Source of the DNA: Bacillota bacterium
GTDB lineage: Bacteria > Bacillota > Clostridia > Acetivibrionales > DSM-1351
Direction: 5' to 3'
DNA length: 64,000 bases
Assembly (NCBI GenBank): GCA_023400235.1
Contig: JAEXFI010000039.1
Location: 1-64,000 of the forward strand
Made by a program: the position numbers and the translations under genes. Under the pieces are notes generated by a model. That model made no database searches and had not been told where the DNA came from. It worked only from the letters and a program-made list of their open reading frames with translations. Shown here piece after piece: positions 1 to 8,414 of this stretch; position 1 is the stretch's first letter, and each line of letters opens with the position of its first letter.

Positions 1-1353
1 GTGTCCTCTACAGCCTATGTCTATGATGGAAACAACAGGCTAACGGAAGAGACAAAGAATGAGGGACAGTCCTCAGAGACCACCCATTACAGCTATGACA
101 ACAACGGAAATACAATCTGCAAGTACACAGAAACAATTACACCCGCCACGGAAGGGCAGACCACAGAGGTTAATATATCAGTTGCCGGCACAGATGAAAG
201 CAGCAATGAAGTAAATAATGATAACAGCGTTACAATAAATGAATACAACGGCTTGAACCAACTGGTAAAAGTAACCGAAGGAAGCAATACCTTCAGTTAT
301 ACCTACAATTGTGATGGGCTGAGAGCCTCAAAGACAGTAAACGGCGTCACCACAAACCACATATGGGACGGTGACCAGATGGTGCTGGAAACCGACGGCA
401 CAGGAAATGTAACCAACAAATACATACGGGGAATAAATCTCATATACTCCGGAGAAGGTGCAAATAGAAGGTATTTCCTGTATAATGGTCATGGAGATAC
501 AGTGCAGCTTACCAGTACCACAGGAAGCAGCATAAAAACATATGATTATGATGCCTTTGGGAATGAAAAGAACGCTGACCCTAACGATACAAACCTGTTC
601 AGGTACTGCTGTGAGTACTTTGACAAGGAAACCGGAACTATTTATCTGAGGGCAAGGTATTATGACCCGGCGATTGGTAGGTTTATTACTGAGGACAGCT
701 ATTGGGGCAAGGATAATGACCCGCTGAGTTTGAATTTGTATACGTATTGCTACAGTGATCCAATTAATAACATTGACCCAACTGGAAATATTGTAGATAC
801 TTTGGCTGATATTGGATTTCTTATATGGGATGTTGGAGATATAGTAAATGACCCTTCAGATTGGAAAAACTGGGCTTCACTAGGTGCTGACGCAGCGTGT
901 GCAGTTGTTCCTTTTGCTACTGGTGGTGGGCGAGCGGTAAAACTTGCTACAAAAGGTGTTGAAGCTACGAAGAAACTGACAACTGTAGAAAAAGCGTTGC
1001 AAGCAATCAATAAAGGTGAGAAGCTAAGTACTAAGATGAAAGATGCTCTCCGTGCACAAGCAAGAAATATCATGAAAAAAGATAGTAAAAATTTCTTAAA
1101 GGCAATAAATAAAGGCAATAAATTAGATGTTCATCATTTAATACCGTTAGAGTATGCAGAATTAATGGGTAAAGGATTTAATCCTAATGATTTGTCTAAT
1201 CTATACGGTGTTGATAAAGAAACACATAAATTAATAAATCAAGCATGGAATGACTTTAAAAATACTTATAAAGGAAGTAAAATTACAAAAAGAGATGTTG
1301 AGGAATTTGCTGAACTTACTAAAAAGTTATATGGCGATGGGCTAGTAAAATAG
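1..1353 (+). CDS. RHS-repeat polymorphic toxin, C-terminal part (5' end outside window)
   Basis: The gene enters from the left edge, so only its last 450 codons are seen. Residues 1-210 hold YD-type repeats. The RHS core follows, with RARYYDPAIGRFITEDSYW and ending at DPTGN (residues 259-263). RHS proteins wrap a variable C-terminal toxin that starts after this core. Here the tip (about 264-450) has a short hydrophobic stretch and then DVHHLIP with tandem His378-His379 and a later THKLINQAW, the pattern of HNH/endonuclease-VII-fold (xHH) nuclease toxins. DNA after about position 780 is visibly more AT-rich than the core, as expected for an exchanged tip. The next gene, 9 bp downstream, looks like its immunity protein. 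The nuclease class is inferred; the RHS call is firm. Confidence 0.9.
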   Translation: MSSTAYVYDGNNRLTEETKNEGQSSETTHYSYDNNGNTICKYTETITPATEGQTTEVNISVAGTDESSNEVNNDNSVTINEYNGLNQLVKVTEGSNTFSYTYNCDGLRASKTVNGVTTNHIWDGDQMVLETDGTGNVTNKYIRGINLIYSGEGANRRYFLYNGHGDTVQLTSTTGSSIKTYDYDAFGNEKNADPNDTNLFRYCCEYFDKETGTIYLRARYYDPAIGRFITEDSYWGKDNDPLSLNLYTYCYSDPINNIDPTGNIVDTLADIGFLIWDVGDIVNDPSDWKNWASLGADAACAVVPFATGGGRAVKLATKGVEATKKLTTVEKALQAINKGEKLSTKMKDALRAQARNIMKKDSKNFLKAINKGNKLDVHHLIPLEYAELMGKGFNPNDLSNLYGVDKETHKLINQAWNDFKNTYKGSKITKRDVEEFAELTKKLYGDGLVK

Positions 1354-1362
1354 GAGGACATT

Positions 1363-1794
1363 ATGATTATTGAGGATATTATATTAATTGAGAAGAAATT
1401 AAATATTAGTCTAGTTGAATCGTATAAAGAGGTTATTTTAGCTAACCCATTAAGTGACAAGATGGGCTATGCAGATGTTTATGAGTCACTATGTGATGAC
1501 CCTCAAAAGGTAATAAAAATGAATTTGGAATTAAGAGAAAATGGTTATCAAAATAAAGTATGGGCACCAAATTTGTTTGCAATCGGCACTAATGGGGAAA
1601 AATGTTATTACTTTATAAATCTTGATGAAAAGACGGAAAGTAATATATATTTAATTTCCGAAGATGATAAATTTAATCCCCAGAATATAAAAAAGCATAT
1701 TTTTTGCAAATCATATACCGACTTTATTGAAATACGAAAGTTTTTGCAAAGAATGCTTAATAGGCGTAAAAATGAAAAAATAATATCAGAATAA
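1363..1794 (+). CDS. SMI1/KNR4 (SUKH) family immunity protein
   Basis: A 143-residue cytoplasmic protein with no signal peptide. It starts at ATG 1363 behind an AGGAGG site that begins at the stop codon of the RHS toxin gene, so the two are translated together. Its opening (helix with IEKKLNISL, then YKEVILANP), the central GxxxLF-like segment NLFAIGTNGEKCYYFINLD and the acidic tail fit the SUKH superfamily. Members bind and neutralise polymorphic-toxin nucleases in the producing cell and its kin. Length is normal for the family. Position directly after a nuclease-tipped RHS gene supports the role. The family call rests on overall pattern, not on a catalytic motif. Confidence 0.75.
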   Translation: MIIEDIILIEKKLNISLVESYKEVILANPLSDKMGYADVYESLCDDPQKVIKMNLELRENGYQNKVWAPNLFAIGTNGEKCYYFINLDEKTESNIYLISEDDKFNPQNIKKHIFCKSYTDFIEIRKFLQRMLNRRKNEKIISE

Positions 1795-1919
1795 TCTAAA
1801 TACAATTTATATTAAATGCGTTAGTCTGTTTATTAGGCTGCCAAATGCCTTTTACTATTACTAATCAAAAACACACTACGAAACACTCTGGACAGCAATA
1901 ATAAGCAGCTTCAGGGTGT

Positions 1920-2855
1920 TTGTATTTATGCACAATAAGAGAATATCAAAAATCAACCACCAGTAGTTTGAATTTGTATACGTATTGTGAGAATAATCCG
2001 ATTGATTACTTTGATCCTAGTGGGCATTGGACTTTGAGCCAATATGATAACTTGGGTTCAGGCATGTATGCTCGATTAAAAGAAGAGGGCATAAGCATCT
2101 TGCAGTTAAACCCTGTAAGTATGCTGATGAACTCATATAAGTAATGGAAGGCATTGCTTAATAATGACATAACAGTGGCAGAAGTTTATGCTGCTGGCTT
2201 TGAAAGTATTATTAGTGATTATAAGTATGTGCTGGATGGTAAAAATAATTTCGTAAAGGCATATATGCCTCTTAACGGTGGAGCCAGCGATAAAGAGGTT
2301 TACAATGCGGGATATCATATTGCATGAATAATTATTGATTTAGCCACAGCGGGAGTAGCTGTAGATGATGTTGTTAAGGCAGTCAGAGCTAATCAGGCCG
2401 CTATTAAAATAGCTGAATCAAGCCAAAAAGGCAAACTAAAATTGGATTATCAAAGGTTTGCTAAAAAAGATCTAAAAATGGTGAATGATGCGGCAAGAGA
2501 AGTGGGTGTTGATAGAAATGCATTTGGAGAATATATACATGAGTTGAAATCAGATTTAGGTATGAAAGCAAGTCAAAACTTTACTTATAAAGAATTAAAA
2601 GAATATGCAAAGCAATTAAAAAAATATATGGACATATTTAAAGGATTATTACTATTACTTGATAATATACTTCCATACTCCGACTACTTAAAAAAAGCGA
2701 GGAACAAATATAACAGTGTAGGACTTAATTGTTATTTACGTTCAGATTTTGGACAGGTGGGATTTCAATTAAGTGATGAAGCAATCTGTAAATTAGCAAA
2801 GTTGGGCTTATGTCTGGATTTCCATATTCTTTCTTTTGGAGCAGTTAAGGATTAA
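1920..2855 (+). pseudogene. Displaced RHS toxin tip, broken by in-frame stops
   Basis: One reading frame runs from about 1920 to 2855 but is interrupted by TAA at 2142-2144 and TGA at 2325-2327. It opens with SSLNLYTYCENNPIDYFDPSGH, the last residues of an RHS core, matching the SLNLYTYC...DPTG junction of the intact gene at about 730-790. The variable tip follows, including AFGEYIHELKSDLG. The final 60 residues (GQVGFQLSDEAICKLAKLG and on) resemble the end of a DUF4279-type immunity protein rather than a toxin, so toxin and immunity remnants may have fused by deletion. There is no complete start or upstream RHS body. This is the usual fate of an orphan tip displaced by recombination at the core. 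Confidence 0.75.
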
Positions 2856-3228
2856 ATTATCCGTTTGTGGGAATGACCCGATAAAGTTTGTTGCCCCAAG
2901 TGGACATGATAGAATTGGTACAGGTATATGGTCACTTAAAAGTGATACTGCTGGCAGAACGATGCTTTTATGGTATCTATATGCAAAAGGTGCTGATTTC
3001 GTGGCTAAAGATGGATTTTATGGTGACTATATGAAAGATATCTTACAAAAAAAGTTAAAAAGTTAATACCTGCCGTATGGTAATAAACTCAATAACGGTA
3101 AATCATTAAGATTTAATTACTCTGATACGCTGTACAATTTAAATCAATGGAAAGATTACAAAGAACTTACAAACGATGTTAAAGATGGAAAATGCAAGGT
3201 ATATTGTTTTCAAGGCTTGAATAAATGA
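2836..3228 (+). pseudogene. Second displaced RHS toxin tip fragment
   Basis: A further partial frame begins with CGNDPIKFVAPSGH, again the end of an RHS core (NNPI-x-DPSGH type). It continues through a short tip (DRIGTGIWSLKSD...) to TAA 3064-3066. In the same frame beyond that stop comes LNNGKSLRFNYSDTLYN up to TGA 3226-3228, so this is one tip broken by one nonsense codon. The frame lacks an RHS body and cannot make a delivered toxin by itself. It overlaps the end of the previous fragment by 20 bases. The tip fold is not recognised. Confidence 0.65.
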
Positions 3229-3240
3229 AAGGGTATTTGT

Positions 3241-3903
3241 ATGGATTTTATAAAGCTATTTGTAACGATTTTTATACTGACGGCAATATTTTATCGGTTT
3301 TATTATCCGAAATTAAGGTCTTTCCATGTAAATTTGAAATTAGTCAAAGATGGAAATCCGGAAATGTTTTTGTATGAATTGGGTAAGGACATAAATAAAG
3401 CTAAATCTGATGAGTATAAACGTGCACTTTTAGTTAATAAAGTTTCGGGTTTGATTTTTATGGGTAAATGGCAGGAAGCAATTGAACTGTTAGACACAAT
3501 CGGAAGTAATTTTAATAATGAAGTTTTTACAGTTCAATATTATCTTAATTATTTATCTGCTCATATCTTTTTAGAGCGGGTTGACATTGCAAAAGAAATA
3601 TATTCGGATAAGAAAGAGTTGTTTGAAAGATATAAAGCAATTGAAAGGTATAGAGAAATTAATCAATCCATAAAAAAGATAGAGGGAATATTCAGTTTTT
3701 ACAATGATGACTTAATTAAAAGCAAGAGTATATTTGAAGAGCTGCTAGATAAACAGAAATACAGTATTTATAAAGCTATTAACCATTACTTTCTGGGAAA
3801 GATTTTTGAAAAAGAGGGAAATCTTGCAGAAAGCAAAATACATTTTAATAAAGCAAAGCTTTTGGGCGAAAGAACTTTCCTTTCAAAGGTGGTTTCTGAA
3901 TAG
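3241..3903 (+). CDS. Membrane-anchored TPR-like protein, candidate orphan immunity protein
   Basis: 220 residues, starting at ATG 3241 with GAAAGGG about 8 bases upstream. An N-terminal hydrophobic helix (FIKLFVTIFILTAIFY) would anchor it. The rest is helical and Lys/Glu-rich, with TPR-like pairs such as ALLVNKVSGLIFMGKWQEAIELL and NHYFLGKIFEKEGNLAESKIHFNKAKLLG. It lies 12 bases after a broken RHS tip, in the position and with the base composition of an immunity gene. Similar membrane-anchored helical-repeat proteins often accompany polymorphic toxins. Its function is therefore inferred from context only; it could be an ordinary TPR protein. Confidence 0.55.
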   Translation: MDFIKLFVTIFILTAIFYRFYYPKLRSFHVNLKLVKDGNPEMFLYELGKDINKAKSDEYKRALLVNKVSGLIFMGKWQEAIELLDTIGSNFNNEVFTVQYYLNYLSAHIFLERVDIAKEIYSDKKELFERYKAIERYREINQSIKKIEGIFSFYNDDLIKSKSIFEELLDKQKYSIYKAINHYFLGKIFEKEGNLAESKIHFNKAKLLGERTFLSKVVSE

Positions 3904-4012
3904 CTTAAACTAAGCATAGATTGGTGTTAAGAATTTGCGTATGAATACCTACTTGATGTCTATTAAATAGAATTTTAAGTAGAATTTATTTTTCTTATTC
4001 AAGGTAATCATA

Positions 4013-4042
4013 TTGACAACGACATATTAATAAATCTATAAT
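4013..4042 (+). promoter_or_regulatory. Vegetative promoter of the methyltransferase-activator operon
   Basis: TTGACA at 4013-4018 and TATAAT at 4037-4042, separated by 18 bases, in an AT-rich gap. Transcription would start near 4049 and give a leader of about 130 bases holding the terminator described next. Confidence 0.7.
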
Positions 4043-4089
4043 TAAAACATATAAAATTGATAGAAATTATATGAAATAAGTTGCGCTGA

Positions 4090-4137
4090 CCGATATACGG
4101 AGGCTGAGTTAACCAGGGATGGTAACTCAGCTTTTTT
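4090..4137 (+). terminator. Leader attenuator, copy 1 (short hairpin, AGGC, intrinsic terminator)
   Basis: CCG-ATATA-CGG (4090-4100) is followed directly by AGGC. Those last bases begin a terminator: GCTGAGTT-A-ACC (4103-4114) pairs with GGT-AACTCAGC (4121-4131) and is followed by six T. It lies between promoter and start codon, so it should stop transcription of the methyltransferase gene unless it is relieved. The same layout occurs at 7029 and 9080. Confidence 0.75.
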
Positions 4138-4182
4138 ACATTCCGGCAACAGATATGTGACATGTGCCAAAAGGAGAAGAAA

Positions 4183-5220
4183 ATGAGTGGTTCCAGCACT
4201 ATTAGCCCTAAAGAAAGAATCCTGAGAGTATTGAATAAAGAAAAGACCGACCGACCACCGGTAGTTTGTCCTGGTGGGATGATGAATGCCGCAATTGTAG
4301 AGATAATGAACAAAACAGGCCATACACTGCCTGAAGCACACAAGGATGACAGGCTTATGTCCGAACTGTCCCACGATGTATATGAATACACCGGCTTTGA
4401 AAATTTTGGCATTCCATTTTGCATGACCGTTGAAGCTGAGGTGCTGGGAAGTGAAATAAACTTTGGAACTCTGGCTTGTGAACCCAAAATAGAAAAAGAA
4501 GTGTTTCCTTCCGCATCCCAAATCCAGTATAAGGCTATAGACAGGATGCTTAAGACGGGCAGAATAGGAGCGGTCATACAGGCAGGCTATCATTTGTCAA
4601 AAAAATATGCCGATGTGCCTGTTATAGGAAACCTGACTGGTCCCATTAGTACAGCTGCATCTATTGTAGAACCCATGTCATTTTTGAAAGAGCTCCGAAA
4701 AGACAGGGAAAATGCCCATAAAGCTATTGATTATGTAACGGATTTTTTGATTGAATACGCAAAACTTATGATAGATAACGGAGTAGACCTTATTTCCATA
4801 GGAGATCCTACGGCAACAGGTGAAATTCTAGGGCCCAGGATGTTTGAAGAGTATGCTGTCAGATACTTGAACAAATTGATTGCTGGAATACATTCTTTAA
4901 ATGCTCCGGTTATAGTACATATATGTGGAAACATGAATACCGTCAAAAACCATATTCCGCAGATAAAGTCGGATGCAATCAGTACCGATGCATTGGTAAA
5001 CCTTCGCCTGCTAAAGGAAGAGTTTCCGTTTCTTACCACTATGGGGAACCTGAGTACCTATCTTCTTGAGTTGGGCACACCTGAAAAAGTATCAAGCCAG
5101 GCAGAACGGTTGGTGAGTGATGGAATAGACATCATATCACCGGCCTGCGGCTTAAGCACATCATCTTCCATAGAAAATATTCAGGCCTTGACGAGAACAG
5201 TAAAGGAGAGATCACAGTAA
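4183..5220 (+). CDS. MtaA/CmuA-type (UroD family) corrinoid methyltransferase 1
   Basis: 345 residues from ATG 4183, chosen over the in-frame ATG 4162 because AGGAG lies at 4172-4176. Uroporphyrinogen-decarboxylase-fold methyltransferases move methyl groups between a corrinoid protein and a thiol or methyl donor through a zinc site. The zinc motif is visible as His246-x-Cys248 (VIVHICGNM) with the third ligand Cys322 in SPACGLS. The N-terminal SPKERILRVLNKEKTDRPPV is typical of the MtaA branch. The stop overlaps the start of the activator gene (TAATG), so the two are translationally coupled. The methyl donor is unknown. In methanogens, relatives in this family (MtsA, MtbA, MtaA) act on methyl thiols or coenzyme M. 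Confidence 0.9.
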   Translation: MSGSSTISPKERILRVLNKEKTDRPPVVCPGGMMNAAIVEIMNKTGHTLPEAHKDDRLMSELSHDVYEYTGFENFGIPFCMTVEAEVLGSEINFGTLACEPKIEKEVFPSASQIQYKAIDRMLKTGRIGAVIQAGYHLSKKYADVPVIGNLTGPISTAASIVEPMSFLKELRKDRENAHKAIDYVTDFLIEYAKLMIDNGVDLISIGDPTATGEILGPRMFEEYAVRYLNKLIAGIHSLNAPVIVHICGNMNTVKNHIPQIKSDAISTDALVNLRLLKEEFPFLTTMGNLSTYLLELGTPEKVSSQAERLVSDGIDIISPACGLSTSSSIENIQALTRTVKERSQ

Positions 5221-6893
5221 TGGCAAAAGTAAATTTCTACCCCCAGGATAAGTCGATTATTGTTGAAGAGGGGCTTACCATTCTCCAGGCAGCTCGTAAA
5301 GCCGGAATCGTTATTGAGTCTCCGTGCAATGGCGCAGGTACTTGTGGCAAATGCAGGGTCAGACTGGATGAGGAGTCATTAAACAATGTCGTTACAGGAG
5401 GTAAGTGTCATCTTACCAAGAGCGAAGAGGAGCAGGGGTATGTACTTTCATGTGAAGCAAAAATTTATGGAGACATAAGAGTAGGAATATCCAACAGTCA
5501 AAGAAGCAGTACATTGAAAATACTAAGTAAGGGGCAGAGCTTCCACATAAGCTTAAACCCACTGATAAAAAAGGAGTACATCAATACAGAGGACCATACA
5601 AAGGTTTTTGCCGGAGATAGGCAATTAGGTGCCGAATATGGGGACACAAGGGATAATTGCTATGGAGCAGTTGTTGATATAGGCACTACTACATTAGTTG
5701 CAGCAGTTATCAATCTGAAGGATGGCTCCGAAATCGGGACTGCAGCTGCATTAAATCCCCAGGCTGTCTATGCCCAGGATGTACTGTCAAGAATCAAGTT
5801 TTCCTCCGAGGCTGATGGGCTGCATACTATGTATTCTGAAGTAGTAAGAGAAATAAATGGTTTAATAAAAGAAATAGCCCATAGCAAGGGTATAAGCTGT
5901 AAAAACATATATGAAACAGTTTTCAGCGGAAATACATGCATGCTGCATCTGGCTTCAAATACTGATCCGCAAGCTTTGGGGAAGTATCCATATAAGCCGG
6001 AAATCAACGGTGGGTTATATCTTAGTGCCCATGAGCACAAAATCGGCATTTCTCCAATTGGAATTATTTATGTACCCCCAATAATTTCTGCATATGTGGG
6101 AGCTGATATTACCTCTGGTATTCTTGCAGCGCAACTCCAGGAGAAGAAAGGAATTGTCCTTTTTATAGATATAGGTACAAACGGCGAAATGGTCATGGCT
6201 GCTGAGGGTGCTCTCACGGCTACGTCAACAGCTGCGGGACCAGCCTTTGAAGGAATGAACATCACTCACGGGATGCGGGCAGATCAGGGTGCAATTGAGT
6301 TTTTTGAGATAGATGAATTGGGGGGAATAAGTACAAAGGTGATTGGTAGCTTAAAGGCAACTGGAATTTGCGGAAGTGGGTTGCTGGATGTGGTCGGAGA
6401 ACTTGTAGCTCACGGGGTAATCAATAAAAACGGCAGATTTGTTGAGCCGGAAGCAAGTGGTTTGCAGCCGGCTTTAAAAGAAAGACTGATTAAACAAGAG
6501 AGCAAATGGATTTTCAAAATTACAGACAGGGTTTTTCTTTCCCAAAAGGATATAAGACAGGTTCAGCTTGCAAAAGGTGCAATTAGGGCCGGAATAGAAT
6601 TTTTACTGGAAAGCAGGGGGGTAAAAGCCCAGGCTGTTGACAAAGTGCTCATTGCCGGCTCATTTGGTTTTCATCTCAGAACAAAGAGCCTGATCAATAT
6701 AGGTCTTCTGCCCAAGGAATTTGACGGAAAAATAGAATTTATGGGTAACACCTCAAAGTCTGGAGGGCAAGCATTTCTATTGAATAAAACCTACAGGGGT
6801 GAGTTGGAAAAGATAGTAGAAAATGTCGAAGTTCTTGAACTGGCAAATTTTTTAAATTTTGATAGAGTTTTTGTAAGATGCCTGGAATTTTAA
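5220..6893 (+). CDS. Corrinoid activation protein, RACo-like (2Fe-2S plus ASKHA domain)
   Basis: 557 residues. An N-terminal plant-type [2Fe-2S] domain has Cys36, Cys42, Cys45 and Cys78 (ESPCNGAGTCGKC ... LSCEAK). A DUF4445/ASKHA ATPase region follows, with GAVVDIGTTTLVAAV and IDIGTNGEMVMAAEG phosphate-binding segments. Such proteins use ATP to return the inactive Co(II) corrinoid to Co(I), keeping corrinoid methyltransferases working. This is the RACo type (2Fe-2S at the N terminus) rather than RamA (4Fe-4S at the C terminus). Its ATG overlaps the stop of methyltransferase 1. The corrinoid protein it should serve lies 1.5 kb downstream. Confidence 0.9.
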   Translation: MAKVNFYPQDKSIIVEEGLTILQAARKAGIVIESPCNGAGTCGKCRVRLDEESLNNVVTGGKCHLTKSEEEQGYVLSCEAKIYGDIRVGISNSQRSSTLKILSKGQSFHISLNPLIKKEYINTEDHTKVFAGDRQLGAEYGDTRDNCYGAVVDIGTTTLVAAVINLKDGSEIGTAAALNPQAVYAQDVLSRIKFSSEADGLHTMYSEVVREINGLIKEIAHSKGISCKNIYETVFSGNTCMLHLASNTDPQALGKYPYKPEINGGLYLSAHEHKIGISPIGIIYVPPIISAYVGADITSGILAAQLQEKKGIVLFIDIGTNGEMVMAAEGALTATSTAAGPAFEGMNITHGMRADQGAIEFFEIDELGGISTKVIGSLKATGICGSGLLDVVGELVAHGVINKNGRFVEPEASGLQPALKERLIKQESKWIFKITDRVFLSQKDIRQVQLAKGAIRAGIEFLLESRGVKAQAVDKVLIAGSFGFHLRTKSLINIGLLPKEFDGKIEFMGNTSKSGGQAFLLNKTYRGELEKIVENVEVLELANFLNFDRVFVRCLEF

Positions 6894-6944
6894 CGGTGGA
6901 ATAGAAAGCCATACTAAACATATATGAAATATATACAAAATGTA

Positions 6945-6973
6945 TTGACAATTCAAATCTTTAGTATTAGAAT
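6945..6973 (+). promoter_or_regulatory. Promoter of the cysteine synthase unit
   Basis: TTGACA 6945-6950 and TAGAAT 6968-6973, spacing 17. A start near 6980 would give a leader of more than 300 bases with the attenuator at 7029-7092 inside it. Confidence 0.65.
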
Positions 6974-7028
6974 AAACACAAGAAATCCAGTTGGAATAGT
7001 TTGGTTCAAAATAAAATATCTTAACCGA

Positions 7029-7092
7029 CCAGAAATACTGGAGGCCGGATTTGCATCCTATTAGTTTTAAAATGCAAATCGGGCCTTTTTTT
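7029..7092 (+). terminator. Leader attenuator, copy 2
   Basis: CCAG-AAATA-CTGG (7029-7041) followed by AGGC, then a strong terminator: GGCCGGATTTGCAT (7043-7056) pairs with ATGCAAATCGGGCC (7072-7085) with one mismatch, followed by seven T. The order matches copies 1 and 3. Just upstream, TTGGTT at about 7001 can pair with AACCGA at about 7023, which may form an extra helix in this copy. Confidence 0.8.
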
Positions 7093-7297
7093 AGAATATA
7101 GGAATTTATATATTTTAAAACAGGGATGAGATGCCCATAATACTGAGTTTTGAGTGTGCCCCGGGCAGAAAATATGAAGCTGGTGTCAATATTCCAGGGG
7201 GAGTCCTACAGTAAGCTGTGAGCATAATAAATCAACCTGGCCTTGAGTAGGGGAATAATTAAAGATAAAAAATAAATTAAAAAAGTGAGGTAGTTTT
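7093..7297 (+). promoter_or_regulatory. Second part of the cysteine synthase leader, unrecognised structure
   Basis: 205 bases between the attenuator and the cysK start with no convincing ORF. CCAGG (7194-7198) can pair with CCTGG (7236-7240) around an ACAG-TAAG-CTGT hairpin (7208-7219). The GC-rich patch at 7157-7166 stands out. It does not match the cobalamin, SAM or T-box signatures I looked for. The ribosome site GTGAGGT precedes the ATG. Confidence 0.35.
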
Positions 7298-8233
7298 ATG
7301 TCCAAAATAGCAAAGAATTTAACAGACCTTATAGGAAATACACCATTGCTGGAACTTGCAAATTATAGTAAGTTAAATAACCTTGAAGCTAAGATAATAG
7401 CTAAACTGGAATATTTTAATCCAGCTTCAAGTGTGAAGGACAGAATCGGATACGCCATGATTAAAGATGCCGAGGATAAAGGCCTTATCAGTAAAGATAC
7501 GGTTATCATCGAGCCTACAAGTGGTAATACCGGGATTGCACTTGCATTTGTGGCAGCTGCAAAGGGTTACAGGCTGATTATAACTCTGCCTGAAACCTTC
7601 AGTATAGAACGAAGGAATTTGCTTAATGCCCTTGGTGCTGAATTAGTCCTGACTCCAGGCAGTGAAGGTATGCCCGGTGCAATCAGAAAGGCGGAGGAAT
7701 TGTCAGCACAAATACAAAATTCTTATATTCCACAGCAATTTAAAAATCCTGCAAATCCGGAAATACATAAGGTGACAACAGCAGAAGAGATTTGGAAGGA
7801 CACTGATGGACAGGTGGACATTTTTGTAGCCGGAGTTGGTACAGGCGGAACAATTTCAGGTGTAGGGGAAGTATTAAAAAAGAGAAAACCCGGTGTAAAG
7901 ATAATTGCAGTGGAACCCTTTGATTCGCCTGTATTATCTGGAGGTACAAAGGGACAGCATAAAATTCAGGGGATTGGGGCGGGCTTTGTACCTGACAATT
8001 TCAACAGAGAAGTTATTGACGAGATATTCAAAGTGAAAAATGAAGAGGCCTATAACACAACCAGAAAGCTTGCAGCTTCAGAGGGGCTTCTGGTAGGCAT
8101 TTCTTCGGGAGCTGCAACATTTGCGGCAGCACAAATTGCAAAACGTCCTGAAAACAAAAATAAGACAGTAGTTGTTCTGCTCCCGGACACAGGGGAAAGA
8201 TATCTTTCCACACCCTTGTTCCAGGATACATAA
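7298..8233 (+). CDS. cysK: Cysteine synthase (O-acetylserine sulfhydrylase)
   Basis: 311 residues, normal for CysK. This PLP enzyme makes cysteine from O-acetylserine and sulfide. Visible signatures: IGNTPLLEL near the N terminus, the PLP lysine in NPASSVKDRIG, the phosphate and substrate loops TSGNTG and GTGGTISG, and SSGAATFAA near the C terminus. It has its own promoter and the same leader attenuator as the flanking methyltransferase genes. It is separated from the corrinoid protein gene by a 15-bp tandem repeat. Finding it inside a corrinoid and nitrogenase-like cluster suggests that sulfide is a product of the pathway. A related beta-replacement enzyme using another nucleophile cannot be excluded. 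Confidence 0.9.
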   Translation: MSKIAKNLTDLIGNTPLLELANYSKLNNLEAKIIAKLEYFNPASSVKDRIGYAMIKDAEDKGLISKDTVIIEPTSGNTGIALAFVAAAKGYRLIITLPETFSIERRNLLNALGAELVLTPGSEGMPGAIRKAEELSAQIQNSYIPQQFKNPANPEIHKVTTAEEIWKDTDGQVDIFVAGVGTGGTISGVGEVLKKRKPGVKIIAVEPFDSPVLSGGTKGQHKIQGIGAGFVPDNFNREVIDEIFKVKNEEAYNTTRKLAASEGLLVGISSGAATFAAAQIAKRPENKNKTVVVLLPDTGERYLSTPLFQDT

Positions 8234-8236
8234 TTT

Positions 8237-8371
8237 AACAAGCATAAATACAGCATGCATAAATACAGCATGCATAAATCCAACAAGCATAAATACAGCA
8301 TGCATAAATACAGCATGCATAAATCCAACATGAATAGATCCAACATGAATAGATCCAACATGTATAATTCA
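8237..8371 (+). repeat. 15-bp tandem repeat, nine units
   Basis: Nine contiguous 15-bp units of the type AACAAGCATAAATAC / AGCATGCATAAATMC / AACATGAATAGATCC. Units 1-3 and 4-6 are identical, so a 45-bp higher-order repeat occurs twice (8237-8281 and 8282-8326). It fills the gap between cysK and the corrinoid protein gene. It is a perfect-length array and so is prone to slippage. Confidence 0.95.
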
Positions 8372-8414
8372 GCGGTAAAACAGGCCATAGGGTTTGATAG
8401 ACAGGGGTGAGATT

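Noticed and set aside
8237..8371. CRISPR array
   Set aside because: The units are contiguous 15-bp copies without spacers, and no cas gene is in the window.
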